64,000 nt of DNA from an uncultured bacterium (GTDB lineage Bacteria; Bacillota_I; Bacilli_A; Acholeplasmatales; Anaeroplasmataceae): NCBI GenBank assembly GCA_949293265.1, contig CASFCK010000006.1, forward strand, positions 1 to 64,000. The letters are read 5' to 3'. The translations under genes were made by a program, and so were the position numbers. Positions 34,333 through 43,892 of this stretch are shown piece after piece (positions within the stretch are counted from its first letter, which is position 1; each line of letters opens with the position of its first letter). Under the pieces are notes generated by a model, which saw only the letters and a program-made list of their open reading frames with translations, did not search any database and was not told the origin of the DNA.

Positions 34333-35385
34333 CTAACCTTGAATAGGTAAAACCCCTGTAGTTACAGCTATCATAATAATAGCAAACAAAGATAAAATTG
34401 AAGCAAGCGATGTCCAAACTACTAATTGACCAGCAAGTTCACCATCTTGTCCCATTTCTACGGCCATTGGCGCACTAGAAACAGCAACAGGTGTAGAAAA
34501 TAAAGCTATTAAAGCTGGAAAATAGATAGTTGCACTACCAAATTGAGCTTTTAATATAAAATTAAAGCTTATTAAAAATACAGCTGGAACAATAACAACT
34601 CTAATGACTGTTCCTAAAATAATTTGATATTTTAATCTTGCTACTGCACCAAAAGTAAAACCTGCTCCTAACATAATTAAAGCAAATGGAGTTGCCATAT
34701 TACCAATTTGAGTTAATGGTTTATAAAGAATAACAAAATCTTTTAAACGCCAAGTTACTCCAGTAGCAATAAATATTTCTCTAATACATAAAGCTAAAAC
34801 GCCAGAAAATACACCTATAATTAACGGATTAGTAATAATTCCTTTTAACATTTTTTTAATGTCTATTTTTCCATTTTCGCCTTTATCATACATACTTAAA
34901 GAAATAACTGCAAAAATATTAAATAATGGAATACTTACAGCTGAAACTAAACTTGCTATCCCAACAATAGGTGAATCAGCTGAATAACCTAATGATTCAC
35001 CAATAAAAGTAGCTAAAGGTATTCCGATTATTGCATAATTGGATCTAAATAAACATTGGTGAACAACACCTTGTTGTTTTGGATCTTTTATACATAATTT
35101 AACTACTAAAATTCCTAAAATAAATAATATTGCAATAGCTACAGCTACTTCTAAGATAAAAACTCCATATTCACCTATTTGGGAAATATCTTCAATAGCG
35201 TAAATATTACAAAATAAAAGAACAGAAATCATTATTTTAAAACAAAATTTATTTCCTTCTTTTTGAAATCTATCAGATATTATTCCTAATTTCTTTAAAA
35301 CGTAACCTACTACTACTAAAACAACTATTGGTAAAACCGCTTCACAAGCTACTATAAAAGACTCACAAATTAAACTCCAACTCAT
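34333..35385 (-). CDS. AEC-family (auxin efflux carrier-like) transporter
   Basis: A 350-residue transporter with ten predicted helices in the two-bundle AEC arrangement. Segments such as VLVVVGYVLKKLGIISDRFQ (about 23-42), FRSNYAIIGIPLATFIGESL and PLTQIGNMATPFALIMLGAG are characteristic. AEC members export or exchange carboxylates such as malate. GAGGAG precedes the ATG. Confidence 0.85.
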   Translation of the reverse strand: MSWSLICESFIVACEAVLPIVVLVVVGYVLKKLGIISDRFQKEGNKFCFKIMISVLLFCNIYAIEDISQIGEYGVFILEVAVAIAILFILGILVVKLCIKDPKQQGVVHQCLFRSNYAIIGIPLATFIGESLGYSADSPIVGIASLVSAVSIPLFNIFAVISLSMYDKGENGKIDIKKMLKGIITNPLIIGVFSGVLALCIREIFIATGVTWRLKDFVILYKPLTQIGNMATPFALIMLGAGFTFGAVARLKYQIILGTVIRVVIVPAVFLISFNFILKAQFGSATIYFPALIALFSTPVAVSSAPMAVEMGQDGELAGQLVVWTSLASILSLFAIIMIAVTTGVLPIQG

Positions 35386-35459
35386 ACATTTACTCCTCTC
35401 GTGCTAATTATAACACTTTTTATACGATTATAAATACTAAAAATGGCTTAAAATCGCTT

Positions 35460-36794
35460 TTATTTACCTAAACAAAACTTAGTGAATAGTGCGGTTATTA
35501 ACTCTTCTGGATAAGCTTGACCAATAATTTCACCAAGTTTATCAAAAGCTTCCTTAATATCTATTTCAATTAAAGATATATCAACCAAGTTATAACAACT
35601 ATTAAGAGCTTCAGTTAAAGATTTTAAACTTGACTCCATTAACTTCTTTTGTCTAATATTGTTTAAACTTGGGTTTGTAACATTAAATTCATTGATTTTT
35701 AAGACAGCATATATTTTCTTTTGTAATTCAACTAAACCTAAATTGTTCTTAGCTGAAATAATAAGAACATCTTCTCTTTGCCATTTAGGTTCTAGATCAC
35801 TTTTATTTGCAATTAAAATATATTTTTTATCTTTAACTAAATCTAGTAATTTAAAATCATCTGTTGTAAGTTCTCTAGATAAATCTAAAACCAACATTAT
35901 TAAATCAGCTTCTTCAATAGTTTCTTTTGCTTTTTTTATACCTATACTTTCGATATAATCACTATCGTCTCTTATACCAGCAGTATCAAGTAAGTTTAGA
36001 GAAATATCTCCTAATCTTACTTGTCCTTCAACTATATCTCTAGTTGTTCCTGCTATATCTGAAACAATGGCCTTATTTTCACCTAATAGCATGTTCAAAA
36101 TTGTACTTTTACCAACATTAGGTTTACCAACTATAGCTGTTTTAATACCGTTTATAATAATTCTAGAAACTTGAGAATTAGCTAATATATTTTCCATTTT
36201 CTTTTTTATATCACTAATTTTAGGAATTAAATATTCATGAGTTACTTCTATAGCGTCATCATATTCTGGATAATCAATATTAACTTCTATTTGAGCTAAG
36301 ATATTTAAAATTTCTTCTCTTAAACTAGAAATTAGATTATATAAATTACTACTTAAAGCATTTAATGAACTTTTTACAGCTAATTTAGATTCGGCATTAA
36401 CAACATCCATAACTGATTCTGCTTGCGTTAAATCCATTTTATGATTTAAAAAAGCTCTCTTTGTAAATTCACCTGGTTCAGCCATTCTAAAACCACTATT
36501 TAACAGTGTTTCTAAAACTAAATTAGTTATATATACACCACCATGACAATTGATTTCACAACTGTTTTCTCCATCATAAGACTTAGGTGATCTAAATATG
36601 CTTACCATAACCTCATCAATTAATTCATTATCTTTTATAATATGACCATAAACAATTCTATTACCTTTTACTTTAGTTAAATCTTTACCTTTAAATATAT
36701 TGTTTACTAAGTCAATACTATTAGGTCCACTACATCTAATAACCGCAATAGCCCCTTTACCATATGGTGTAGCAATTGCACAAATATTATCCAT
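35460..36794 (-). CDS. mnmE: tRNA uridine-34 modification GTPase MnmE
   Basis: A 444-residue MnmE/TrmE. The folate-binding N-terminal domain opens with IATPYGKGAIAVIRCSG. The G domain has G1 GKPNVGKS (223-230), G3 DTAG (270-273) and G4 NKSD (330-333). The protein ends CLGK with the catalytic-type Cys441. With MnmG it installs the carboxymethylaminomethyl group at tRNA wobble uridines. Length and motifs are normal. Confidence 0.97.
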   Translation of the reverse strand: MDNICAIATPYGKGAIAVIRCSGPNSIDLVNNIFKGKDLTKVKGNRIVYGHIIKDNELIDEVMVSIFRSPKSYDGENSCEINCHGGVYITNLVLETLLNSGFRMAEPGEFTKRAFLNHKMDLTQAESVMDVVNAESKLAVKSSLNALSSNLYNLISSLREEILNILAQIEVNIDYPEYDDAIEVTHEYLIPKISDIKKKMENILANSQVSRIIINGIKTAIVGKPNVGKSTILNMLLGENKAIVSDIAGTTRDIVEGQVRLGDISLNLLDTAGIRDDSDYIESIGIKKAKETIEEADLIMLVLDLSRELTTDDFKLLDLVKDKKYILIANKSDLEPKWQREDVLIISAKNNLGLVELQKKIYAVLKINEFNVTNPSLNNIRQKKLMESSLKSLTEALNSCYNLVDISLIEIDIKEAFDKLGEIIGQAYPEELITALFTKFCLGK

Positions 36795-36856
36795 ACTATC
36801 ACATCCTCGTTTTATTATAACAATTAATTATAGTATATTTTTGCCTAGATATAAAT

Positions 36857-36882
36857 AAAAAACCTTAAAATAAGGTTTTTTA
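36857..36882 (-). terminator. terminator of the Ig-like surface protein gene
   Basis: AACCTTA/TAAGGTT flanked by A- and T-runs, functional in either direction. Confidence 0.75.
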
Positions 36883-36892
36883 TACTTCTATT

Positions 36893-38218
36893 TTAAAATT
36901 CTATTTTCTTTTTACGATAAATTAAATAGGCAACTACACCAATTATTCCCGCAGCACTAACAGCAATAATTACATAAATATACCAATTATTATCATTATT
37001 ATTAATTGGATTATTTAGATTCTCTAATACATTAATTGTGAAACGGTAATGTTTTGTTTGTCCATCTTCATAATCTAATGATAATGTTACATCGTGTGAT
37101 CCAACCTTATCTTGATTATTAAAATATTCAGTACTCATATCATATGATATATAACCACCTTCAATTTTACCACTACTTTCTAATAATGCTAAAATTTCTT
37201 CTTCAGTTAGTGGATTTGTTGTAGATAATTCAATTGGGGAAACTGAAATTATTGGTGCACTAATATCATTAATTTTAATTGTTACACTACACTTTCCTGT
37301 ATTATTACTCTTATCTGTATAACTAATTGTTATCGTTTGAGGATCTAAATCATGTAAATCTATTTCTCCCTCATGTTTCCAACTAGAACTAGGAATAGTT
37401 CCTTCATAATTGTCTGTACAAATTAAATCATCATATATATTATCAATACTAATTGCATCACCATAATTTATTTCATAACTTAAAGTTTCTTTGCTGAACT
37501 TTGGTGCTGTAATATCTTTAACTTCTATTTTATTTGTGACTTCTGCTTTATTTCCTGAACTATCATAAACTATAGCTTTAATATAATATTCTTCATTGAT
37601 TTTAGCTTTCTTTGGATCACTTGGATAATTAGATTCAAATATTATTTCATCCGTTATATCTTCATCATAATTATCATATGCTGTATAGGTGCTTTTGATC
37701 ATATCTAAAGTTATATTATTATCATAGTTTATAATATGAACATCATCTGGCGAACATATAATTGGTAATTTTTCTGATTTCATTAAATAAATATCATAAC
37801 AATTTCCAGCTACTTCAGTTAAATCGGAATATTCACACGAACTATTCATCTGAATTAATATTCTAATTGCATATTCATGACTTCCCTTTTCTATTACTTC
37901 AGCTAAAAACAATGCTACTTCTGGTGTACAATCTAAGTTAAAGTCTGTTTGTAAGACTTGTTGTACATTCTTATTTGTAAAATAACTTTCGTTTGTTTTC
38001 CCCATCTTTTTTAACGAGTTAATGATTTGATAGAAATCTGGCTCGTAATTACTATCATCTTGTACTTGAACTTCAATTACGTAATAATTAGGTGTAATAT
38101 TTGTACCTTCATTAATTTTTTGATAGCCATTTAATTTTAATTCTGCTGCTTTAGGGCTAATAAAATTAAATGTTAATGCTAATAAAACAACACTTAATAT
38201 AATACTTATTTTTTTCAT
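36893..38218 (-). CDS. secreted, membrane-anchored Ig-like repeat protein
   Basis: A 441-residue surface protein. An N-terminal signal peptide (hydrophobic core about 5-20) precedes an extracellular region with repeated Ig-like modules of the DUF5011/HYR type (ITDEIIFESNYPSDPKKAKI..., IKAIVYDSSGNKAEVTNKIE, ITISYTDKSNNTGKCSVTI). A C-terminal helix (about 412-433) and a basic tail RKKKIEF follow. The anchor resembles a sortase stop-transfer tail, but no LPxTG is present, so it is probably held by the helix itself. GGAGG precedes the ATG. Ligand unknown. Confidence 0.75.
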   Translation of the reverse strand: MKKISIILSVVLLALTFNFISPKAAELKLNGYQKINEGTNITPNYYVIEVQVQDDSNYEPDFYQIINSLKKMGKTNESYFTNKNVQQVLQTDFNLDCTPEVALFLAEVIEKGSHEYAIRILIQMNSSCEYSDLTEVAGNCYDIYLMKSEKLPIICSPDDVHIINYDNNITLDMIKSTYTAYDNYDEDITDEIIFESNYPSDPKKAKINEEYYIKAIVYDSSGNKAEVTNKIEVKDITAPKFSKETLSYEINYGDAISIDNIYDDLICTDNYEGTIPSSSWKHEGEIDLHDLDPQTITISYTDKSNNTGKCSVTIKINDISAPIISVSPIELSTTNPLTEEEILALLESSGKIEGGYISYDMSTEYFNNQDKVGSHDVTLSLDYEDGQTKHYRFTINVLENLNNPINNNDNNWYIYVIIAVSAAGIIGVVAYLIYRKKKIEF

Positions 38219-38283
38219 TTTCTTTGTCCTCCACCTAATATATAGAAAGTTTTTTTGTTTTTTTAATTTAAAAAATAAATAAT

Positions 38284-38312
38284 TTGTAAAAAGTTATAAA
38301 AAATACTATAAT
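38284..38312 (+). promoter_or_regulatory. promoter of the substrate-binding lipoprotein/permease pair
   Basis: TTGTAA (38284-38289), 17-bp spacer, TATAAT (38307-38312). Confidence 0.7.
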
Positions 38313-38341
38313 TAGTCTAGTTATGAAAGAAGGCTAATCAA

Positions 38342-39307
38342 ATGAAAAAAATATTTACTTTATTATTAACATCATTATTAACTATTAATTTATTCGCATG
38401 TAAAAACGGTGATGACAAACCTACATCTACAGTTAAAGGAACAATCAAAATAATTGCTCCAAGTGGAGCTCCTACACTATCTCAAGTTAAAATTGCCTAT
38501 GATGCATTAGATAGTGATTATACTATCGGTAATTATAAAATTCAGTTTGAATCAACTAATGGTCCACAAGGCTTACAAGCAGCAATAACTAATAAGAGCC
38601 ATGATATAGTAATAGCTCCTGTTAACTTAGGTGCTTCTTTATACAATAAAACTAAAAGTTATAAATATGTAGCAAATATCACTGATGGTAATTTGTTTTT
38701 TGCTTCAACTAAGGAAATAACTATTGAAGATTTAAAAACAGCTAATTTAGTTTTCTTTGGTGAAGGAACTATTAATGAAGCTGTAATAAATAAAATTTTT
38801 GAATATAATAATATAACTAGAAATGACATCACTTTTTTAAGTGATACTAATATGACAAATGCTCAATTAGCAGCAGATAAAGAAGAAAACACAATTTATT
38901 TAGTTGCTGAACCTTCTTTATCAAAAGCTGTTCAAGACTTAAAAGATCAAAATAAAATTGTTTATAAGATCGATGTTCAAGAAGAATTTTATAAAGCAAC
39001 TAATGGCCTAACCTTCCTTCAAGCTGGTGTCTTTGTAAAAAGTGATTTAGATAAAGAATTTGTAAATGCTTATTTAACTACATTAGAAGATGGTACAGAT
39101 TTTATTAATGAACAACCTGATAAAGCTAGTGAATACGCGACTGAACTAAATTTAGGTTTACCTCCTAAAAATGTTTTAACAGCCGCAATACCCGGCTGTA
39201 ATATTCATTTTAGATTAGCAGAAGATTGCAAAGATAGCTTAAACGCTTTATGTGAATTAAATCCTAAATTATTTGGTGGCCATATTGCAAACGACTTCTA
39301 TTTCTAA
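38342..39307 (+). CDS. TauA/ThiY-like ABC substrate-binding lipoprotein
   Basis: A 321-residue lipoprotein with lipobox LFAC (Cys20). The mature part follows the NMT1/SsuA-type fold (IKIIAPSGAPTLSQVKIAYD, GPQGLQAAITNKSHDIVIAP, NLVFFGEGTINEAVINKIFE). Related proteins bind sulfonates, pyrimidine precursors or other small organics; the ligand is not determinable. GAAGG precedes the ATG. The permease gene overlaps its 3' end. No ATP-binding subunit is adjacent. Confidence 0.8.
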   Translation: MKKIFTLLLTSLLTINLFACKNGDDKPTSTVKGTIKIIAPSGAPTLSQVKIAYDALDSDYTIGNYKIQFESTNGPQGLQAAITNKSHDIVIAPVNLGASLYNKTKSYKYVANITDGNLFFASTKEITIEDLKTANLVFFGEGTINEAVINKIFEYNNITRNDITFLSDTNMTNAQLAADKEENTIYLVAEPSLSKAVQDLKDQNKIVYKIDVQEEFYKATNGLTFLQAGVFVKSDLDKEFVNAYLTTLEDGTDFINEQPDKASEYATELNLGLPPKNVLTAAIPGCNIHFRLAEDCKDSLNALCELNPKLFGGHIANDFYF

Positions 39308-40022
39308 AAAAATAATTATTTATTTTATATCTATTAGTGTAATCATATTATTACTTTATTTATTATGTTATGTTGTAGATAATACTATTATATTCCCAAC
39401 CCCAACAAGTATAATTGAAGCTTTCTTTTCTTTGTTAAAAACAAAAGAAACTTATATTATAATTGGTAGTACCTTACTAAGATTATTAATATCTTTAATA
39501 ATAAGTTTTATTATTGGTGCTACACTAGGTGTTTTAGCTGGTAAATTTAACTTCTTAAATTTATTTTTAAGACCATTTATTACAATTTTTAGAAGTCTTC
39601 CTCTGGCTAGTATTATCGTAATAATTATGATTATTTTAGGCTTTAATAAATCACCTTATATCATATGTATGTTAATGTTAATACCTATAATTTATGAAGC
39701 ATTTTTAAATGGGACACTTAACTTAAACAAAGAGTTAATGGAGGTTTGGCGTTTAGAAAGTAATTTTAATGAACGTGTTATATTTAAAATAATTTTTCCT
39801 TTATCTAAGCCGTTTATCAAAACAGCATACACTCAAAGTGTTGGTTTAGGAATTAAGGTTTTAGTTATGGCTGAATTTATTTGTGGAACAAAAAATTCTA
39901 TTGGTAGAGCTTTAACTAATAGTGCTAATTATTTAGAATATGATAAGGTTTTTGCTTGGAGTTTAATTGCCATAATACTTGTTATTATTGTTGAAAATAT
40001 ACCTAAATTATTTAATCGCTAA
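39285..40022 (+). CDS. SsuC/TauC-like ABC permease
   Basis: A permease of about 245 residues of the BPD_transp_1 family with six helices and the EAA-type loop (LMEVWRLESNFNERVIFKIIFPLSKPF). There is no ATG: in-frame candidates are TTG 39273, GTG 39276 and TTG 39285. I favour 39285, because GGTGG lies five bases before it. It overlaps the lipoprotein gene by about 23 bp and is probably translated by coupling. It would form the channel for the preceding lipoprotein but needs an ATPase encoded elsewhere. Confidence 0.75.
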   Translation: MQTTSISKKIIIYFISISVIILLLYLLCYVVDNTIIFPTPTSIIEAFFSLLKTKETYIIIGSTLLRLLISLIISFIIGATLGVLAGKFNFLNLFLRPFITIFRSLPLASIIVIIMIILGFNKSPYIICMLMLIPIIYEAFLNGTLNLNKELMEVWRLESNFNERVIFKIIFPLSKPFIKTAYTQSVGLGIKVLVMAEFICGTKNSIGRALTNSANYLEYDKVFAWSLIAIILVIIVENIPKLFNR

Positions 40023-40065
40023 AAAGGTTGTATTTTGATATCATATCAAAGTACAACCTTTTTGT
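40021..40065 (+). terminator. terminator of the lipoprotein/permease pair
   Basis: AAAAAGGTTGTA/TACAACCTTTTT with an inner TTTGATAT/ATATCAAA stem; begins at the stop codon. Confidence 0.85.
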
Positions 40066-40145
40066 TATGTTCATTATAATTTCCTTATTATTATAAGATT
40101 TAATTTCTATTGGCTTAATATTAAAATTACTAATTCAATTAATTT

Positions 40146-41333
40146 TTAGTCTAATTCATCTAAAGTTAAAAAATCAGATAATTTAATATGTTTAATTGTA
40201 CTAGTTGAGAAATCGATGTCATCAGCAGTTATTATAATCTTTTGATTTGAATTATCTAAATTACTAAATGCACCAAATTCCCTTTGATAAGCTTTTTCAT
40301 CTACGACACTGTATGCAACTTGAATTAAATATGTCTTATTATTTTTTTGGGCTATGAAATCTATTTCTTTACCGTTATTATCATATACTTTTACGCTATA
40401 TCCCATATATAATAATTCATTATATATAATATTTTCTAAATTATGATCAATATCAAATCTATTATTATTAATATGTAATGAATTAAAACATACATCAGAA
40501 TTATAAATTTTACCATAATATGCTAATTCTTTTTTTGCCTTTAAACTATATTGTGGTATTTCATCAATTATATAAGCTTCTTTTAGGTATTCTATATATT
40601 TAATTACTGTGTTTAGGGAAATATCTTCACATTGTGTTTTAATATTTTTATGTATTGTTCTAGCTGAATAAATTCTTGAATTATTCGATAAAATATAACT
40701 TACTATTTTTTTAAATGGTATAACTTTTTTTATTCTGTATCTTTTTATCAAATCATTAAACACTATTGTATTCTCTAAGTCTTCTAGATATAGTTTAGTA
40801 GATTCAATATCATTAATATTAAAACGAGCTGGGAACCCTCCCCATATTAAATAATCAGAAACTGTAATTGTCTTAGCTATCTCATCACAATATTCAAGTA
40901 TTTCTTTATAAACAAAAGGTCTAATTCTAAATGAAACAAATCTTCCACTTAGTAGTGTTAATAAATCACTAGATAAAAGCTTTGAATTGCTTCCAGTAAT
41001 AAATATTGAATTATTATTATCTAGACGTAAATCTTTAACAGCTATTTGCCAATCATCTATCTCTTGAATCTCATCTAAAAATATATAGCATTTACCATTT
41101 TTTTTATTTTTTTCTATATATTTAACCAAATCAATTCCCTTTGAAACTTTCAGCAAATCAGCTGTTTTTTCAAAATTTAAATATATAATATTATCTGTTT
41201 TTTCCTTCATTTCTTCCATTATTGATTGAAGAATTACTGATTTACCACATCTTCTTATTCCAACAATAACTTTAATTAAGTCACTATCATAAAAATTTCT
41301 TATTTGTCTAATATATTTTTCCCGTTTTATCAT
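40146..41333 (-). CDS. AAA_14/DUF4143 ATPase (third copy)
   Basis: A 395-residue ATPase with Walker A VGIRRCGKSVIL near 25-36, Walker B CYIFLDEIQEI, the sensor ITGSNSKLLSS and the LSGRFVSFRIRPF motif typical of the family. The DUF4143 domain ends with YDNNGKEIDFIAQKNNKTYL and IQVAY in place of the usual E-x-K. ATG 41333 follows GGAG. Repeated ACTGAACAG boxes lie upstream. Role unknown. Confidence 0.85.
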   Translation of the reverse strand: MIKREKYIRQIRNFYDSDLIKVIVGIRRCGKSVILQSIMEEMKEKTDNIIYLNFEKTADLLKVSKGIDLVKYIEKNKKNGKCYIFLDEIQEIDDWQIAVKDLRLDNNNSIFITGSNSKLLSSDLLTLLSGRFVSFRIRPFVYKEILEYCDEIAKTITVSDYLIWGGFPARFNINDIESTKLYLEDLENTIVFNDLIKRYRIKKVIPFKKIVSYILSNNSRIYSARTIHKNIKTQCEDISLNTVIKYIEYLKEAYIIDEIPQYSLKAKKELAYYGKIYNSDVCFNSLHINNNRFDIDHNLENIIYNELLYMGYSVKVYDNNGKEIDFIAQKNNKTYLIQVAYSVVDEKAYQREFGAFSNLDNSNQKIIITADDIDFSTSTIKHIKLSDFLTLDELD

Positions 41334-41379
41334 AATAAAAACTCCATTCATCAACAATATAATGTATATTCATATATAT

Positions 41380-41460
41380 TATACTGAACAGTTTTATATA
41401 ATTCAAGAAAATTGTTAATTTATACTGAACAGTTTTTCTTTTATGTTAAAAGTGTTCAGT
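41380..41460. repeat. repeated ACTGAACAGT boxes upstream of the third DUF4143 ATPase
   Basis: TATACTGAACAGTTTT occurs at 41380-41395 and again at 41421-41436 (41 bp apart). An inverted partial copy, TGTTCAGT, is at 41453-41460. Each core, ACTG-AA-CAGT, is itself a short palindrome. The spacing of about four helical turns and the position 47-127 bp before the start suit an operator array. Confidence 0.65.
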
Positions 41461-41696
41461 TTGTGCTCAAAATAATCACGGATTTTTTACCTTTTAAATG
41501 TAAAACAGCAAGACAATGTGAAGCAAATGAAAATATTCATGTACTAAGTTCATCAAATGCTCAATACTATAAAACGTCCTCAAGTGCTATGATTTAATAA
41601 CAATCATAATAATTAGGAACGTTTATTCTTTTATAGCTGTTTCAATATATCTATAGACTATGACAAAACCAATTTTATTACTTTTTAAGTAAAATT

Positions 41697-41732
41697 AAAA
41701 AGGCATGACCTTTATTAATAGATCACACCTTT
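41697..41732 (-). terminator. terminator of the pectin transport operon
   Basis: Imperfect stem between AAAAGG...TGA and TCA...CCTTTT, followed by T-rich sequence on the minus strand, just after the GH28 stop codon. Confidence 0.65.
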
Positions 41733-41736
41733 TAAT

Positions 41737-43296
41737 TTATTCTTCAATTTTTATTTCCCCAACTTCTACACATTCATATGGCTTATCGTTTAATTTGTTA
41801 AATGTAACATTTTTCATATTTACCTTATTAACATAATTAAATAATAGACCTTTACCTTTAATTTCATCAGCAAAGCTCATCATTGCTGGAACACCAGCTT
41901 TTGGATCATCTGAATATGTAAAATGAACATCTTCAAAGTTTATTTCACCTATTGGTTGTTCAGGAAGTCCATAGAAAGCACCAGCTGCACAATTAACATT
42001 GTCGCATTTAATATGTTTAAATGTAAATTTACCTAAATATGGTGTTCTATCATCAACCGGTAGTTTTTCTTTAGACCAAACGTATTCTGTTTTACCATCA
42101 GGATCACAGAAATAGAACATATTAATAACAAGTGGAGTTAAAACATCATCCATTCTAATGTTTTCAAAGGTAATATCATCTATAACAGCATCTTTTCCTC
42201 TACCACGTCTTGTTTTGATTCTAAGTCCTCTATCAGTTTGATTAAAGATACATTTTGAAACTTTAATATCTTTTATTCCTCCGGCCATTTCACTACCTAA
42301 TACTACTGCGCCATGACCAAAATTCATTGAACAGTTTCTTATATTAAAGTTTTCTGATGGTTTTTTATATTTAGCTCCCATATATATTTTTCCTGCTTTA
42401 ATCGCAATACAATCATCACCAACACTAAAGTGAACACCGATAATATCTACATTTTGACAAGATTCTGGATCACAACCATCAGTATTAGGACTATCTTTAG
42501 GGCTTATTAATTTCATATCAATAAACCTTATATTTTTAGAAAAATAGGGGTGAAGATTCCATGATGGGGTGTTTGTTACTGTTACGCCTTGAAAACAAAT
42601 GTTTTCACAATGGTTTAAAAATACCCCTCTTGGACGCCAAGCAATTCTCTTTTGTCTAATATTAACCCACCAATCTGCATTTTGCGCATTACCATCAATA
42701 ATACCTGTACCTATAATATTAACATTTTTTACATTAATACCTGTAATAATGCTCGCAAAACAGCTCAATGGATTACCTTCCCAAGAACCTAAATTATATT
42801 CACCTTTTTCGTCGGTAGTATAAATCATACCCGGTAAAACTGGATATAATTTACGATCTGTAGCTCCTAATAAGTGAGCTTTTGGTGCTAATTCAATCGT
42901 TATATTACTGCGTAAGAATAATGGTCCTGTAAGATATGTTCCATCCGGTATATACACTCTACCATTATCAGGACATACTTCAATTGCGGCTTGTAAAAAG
43001 TTTGTATCTAAAGTTTGTCCATCACCCTTAGCCCCAATATCTTTAACATTAATTGTGACAAACTCTTTTTTTGTTTTAATTTCTTGAAAATATTTAAGTT
43101 TTCCATCATCTACTACTATATCATATTTATGATTTGGTTCTAAATTATAAATTGAAAAAATGTTTGTTTTAACTTTTTCTTGATATAACTCATCATTAAC
43201 ATAAATATCATATTCTTCTAAAGAATAATATGGATTGTTATTATCAATTTCAATAGTACATGATCTTGTTCCTAAATATATTACATCAAATTCCAT
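41737..43296 (-). CDS. GH28 polygalacturonase-type glycoside hydrolase
   Basis: A 519-residue GH28 enzyme. A short fibronectin-like domain (about 1-75) precedes the parallel beta-helix. Catalytic motifs are NTD (Asp273), VGDD (Asp294, Asp295), GHG (His328) and the downstream RIK (Arg359-Lys361). There is no signal peptide, so it acts in the cytoplasm, probably releasing galacturonate from imported oligogalacturonides. It is the last gene of the importer operon. A rhamnogalacturonan or xylogalacturonan substrate is also possible. Confidence 0.9.
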   Translation of the reverse strand: MEFDVIYLGTRSCTIEIDNNNPYYSLEEYDIYVNDELYQEKVKTNIFSIYNLEPNHKYDIVVDDGKLKYFQEIKTKKEFVTINVKDIGAKGDGQTLDTNFLQAAIEVCPDNGRVYIPDGTYLTGPLFLRSNITIELAPKAHLLGATDRKLYPVLPGMIYTTDEKGEYNLGSWEGNPLSCFASIITGINVKNVNIIGTGIIDGNAQNADWWVNIRQKRIAWRPRGVFLNHCENICFQGVTVTNTPSWNLHPYFSKNIRFIDMKLISPKDSPNTDGCDPESCQNVDIIGVHFSVGDDCIAIKAGKIYMGAKYKKPSENFNIRNCSMNFGHGAVVLGSEMAGGIKDIKVSKCIFNQTDRGLRIKTRRGRGKDAVIDDITFENIRMDDVLTPLVINMFYFCDPDGKTEYVWSKEKLPVDDRTPYLGKFTFKHIKCDNVNCAAGAFYGLPEQPIGEINFEDVHFTYSDDPKAGVPAMMSFADEIKGKGLLFNYVNKVNMKNVTFNKLNDKPYECVEVGEIKIEE

Positions 43297-43304
43297 ATAA
43301 TCAC

Positions 43305-43889
43305 CTACAATTCTACATCTTTTAATATCTTATTATCTTTCTTAAATTTACGTTTTAATAGATAATTAGAAATCGTGTTTTTTATAAATAAGTAAATAAA
43401 ATCTAAAATAAGATATAAAAATCCACAAAAGAATGGATCTAGACCCCAACCAAAATCTACACCAAATATATTAGGCATATGAAATATGCCTTCTAAATCT
43501 AATTGAACTAATTTAGATGTCAAAAAGAAAATTGGTACAGTTATAAGACAAGCATATAAAAGATTTAAAAATAATGATAGTACACCTTTAGAATTAACCA
43601 TATTAAAGTAATATGTATTATCTCTTGAATTGCGCATTAATCTAACTATAGGTCTTACTATATAATCGGTTACTAAAGCCAAAATTAAAGTAAACCAAAT
43701 TAGTAAGGCTTCACCACCAGCTGCAGTTCCAACTTGAATAAATGTTGAACCGACACCTGCAAAATAAAAGGCAGCTCCCGCTGCCCAATATTTTAGCAGA
43801 AGAATTTTAACCCATGATGGGATTTTTGAAAATTTACCAGTCTTATAAGGCTCAATATCCTTTTCAATTTCAAATTCTTCTTTATTCAT
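43305..43889 (-). CDS. small membrane protein in the pectin operon
   Basis: A 194-residue protein with about four helices, a charged N-terminus (NKEEFEIEKDIEPYK), a Gly/Ala-rich first helix region (KYWAAGAAFYFAGVGS) and a basic C-terminal tail. A WGLDPFFCGF segment lies before the last helix. Not recognised. It lies three bases downstream of another small membrane-protein gene and nine bases before GH28, so it is cotranscribed with the importer. Confidence 0.6.
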   Translation of the reverse strand: MNKEEFEIEKDIEPYKTGKFSKIPSWVKILLLKYWAAGAAFYFAGVGSTFIQVGTAAGGEALLIWFTLILALVTDYIVRPIVRLMRNSRDNTYYFNMVNSKGVLSLFLNLLYACLITVPIFFLTSKLVQLDLEGIFHMPNIFGVDFGWGLDPFFCGFLYLILDFIYLFIKNTISNYLLKRKFKKDNKILKDVEL

Positions 43890-43892
43890 CTA

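Larger units (their letters stand above)
41358..41736. other. intergenic region
   Basis: This 379-base gap holds the repeated boxes and the ATPase promoter region at its left, and the GH28 terminator at its right. Between about 41465 and 41690 I see no convincing gene, RNA or repeat; a 61-codon frame there lacks a ribosome-binding site. Confidence 0.5.

Noticed and set aside
41412-41597. A 61-codon plus-strand frame upstream of the third ATPase
   Set aside because: No ribosome-binding site, no recognisable sequence, and it overlaps the repeated boxes.
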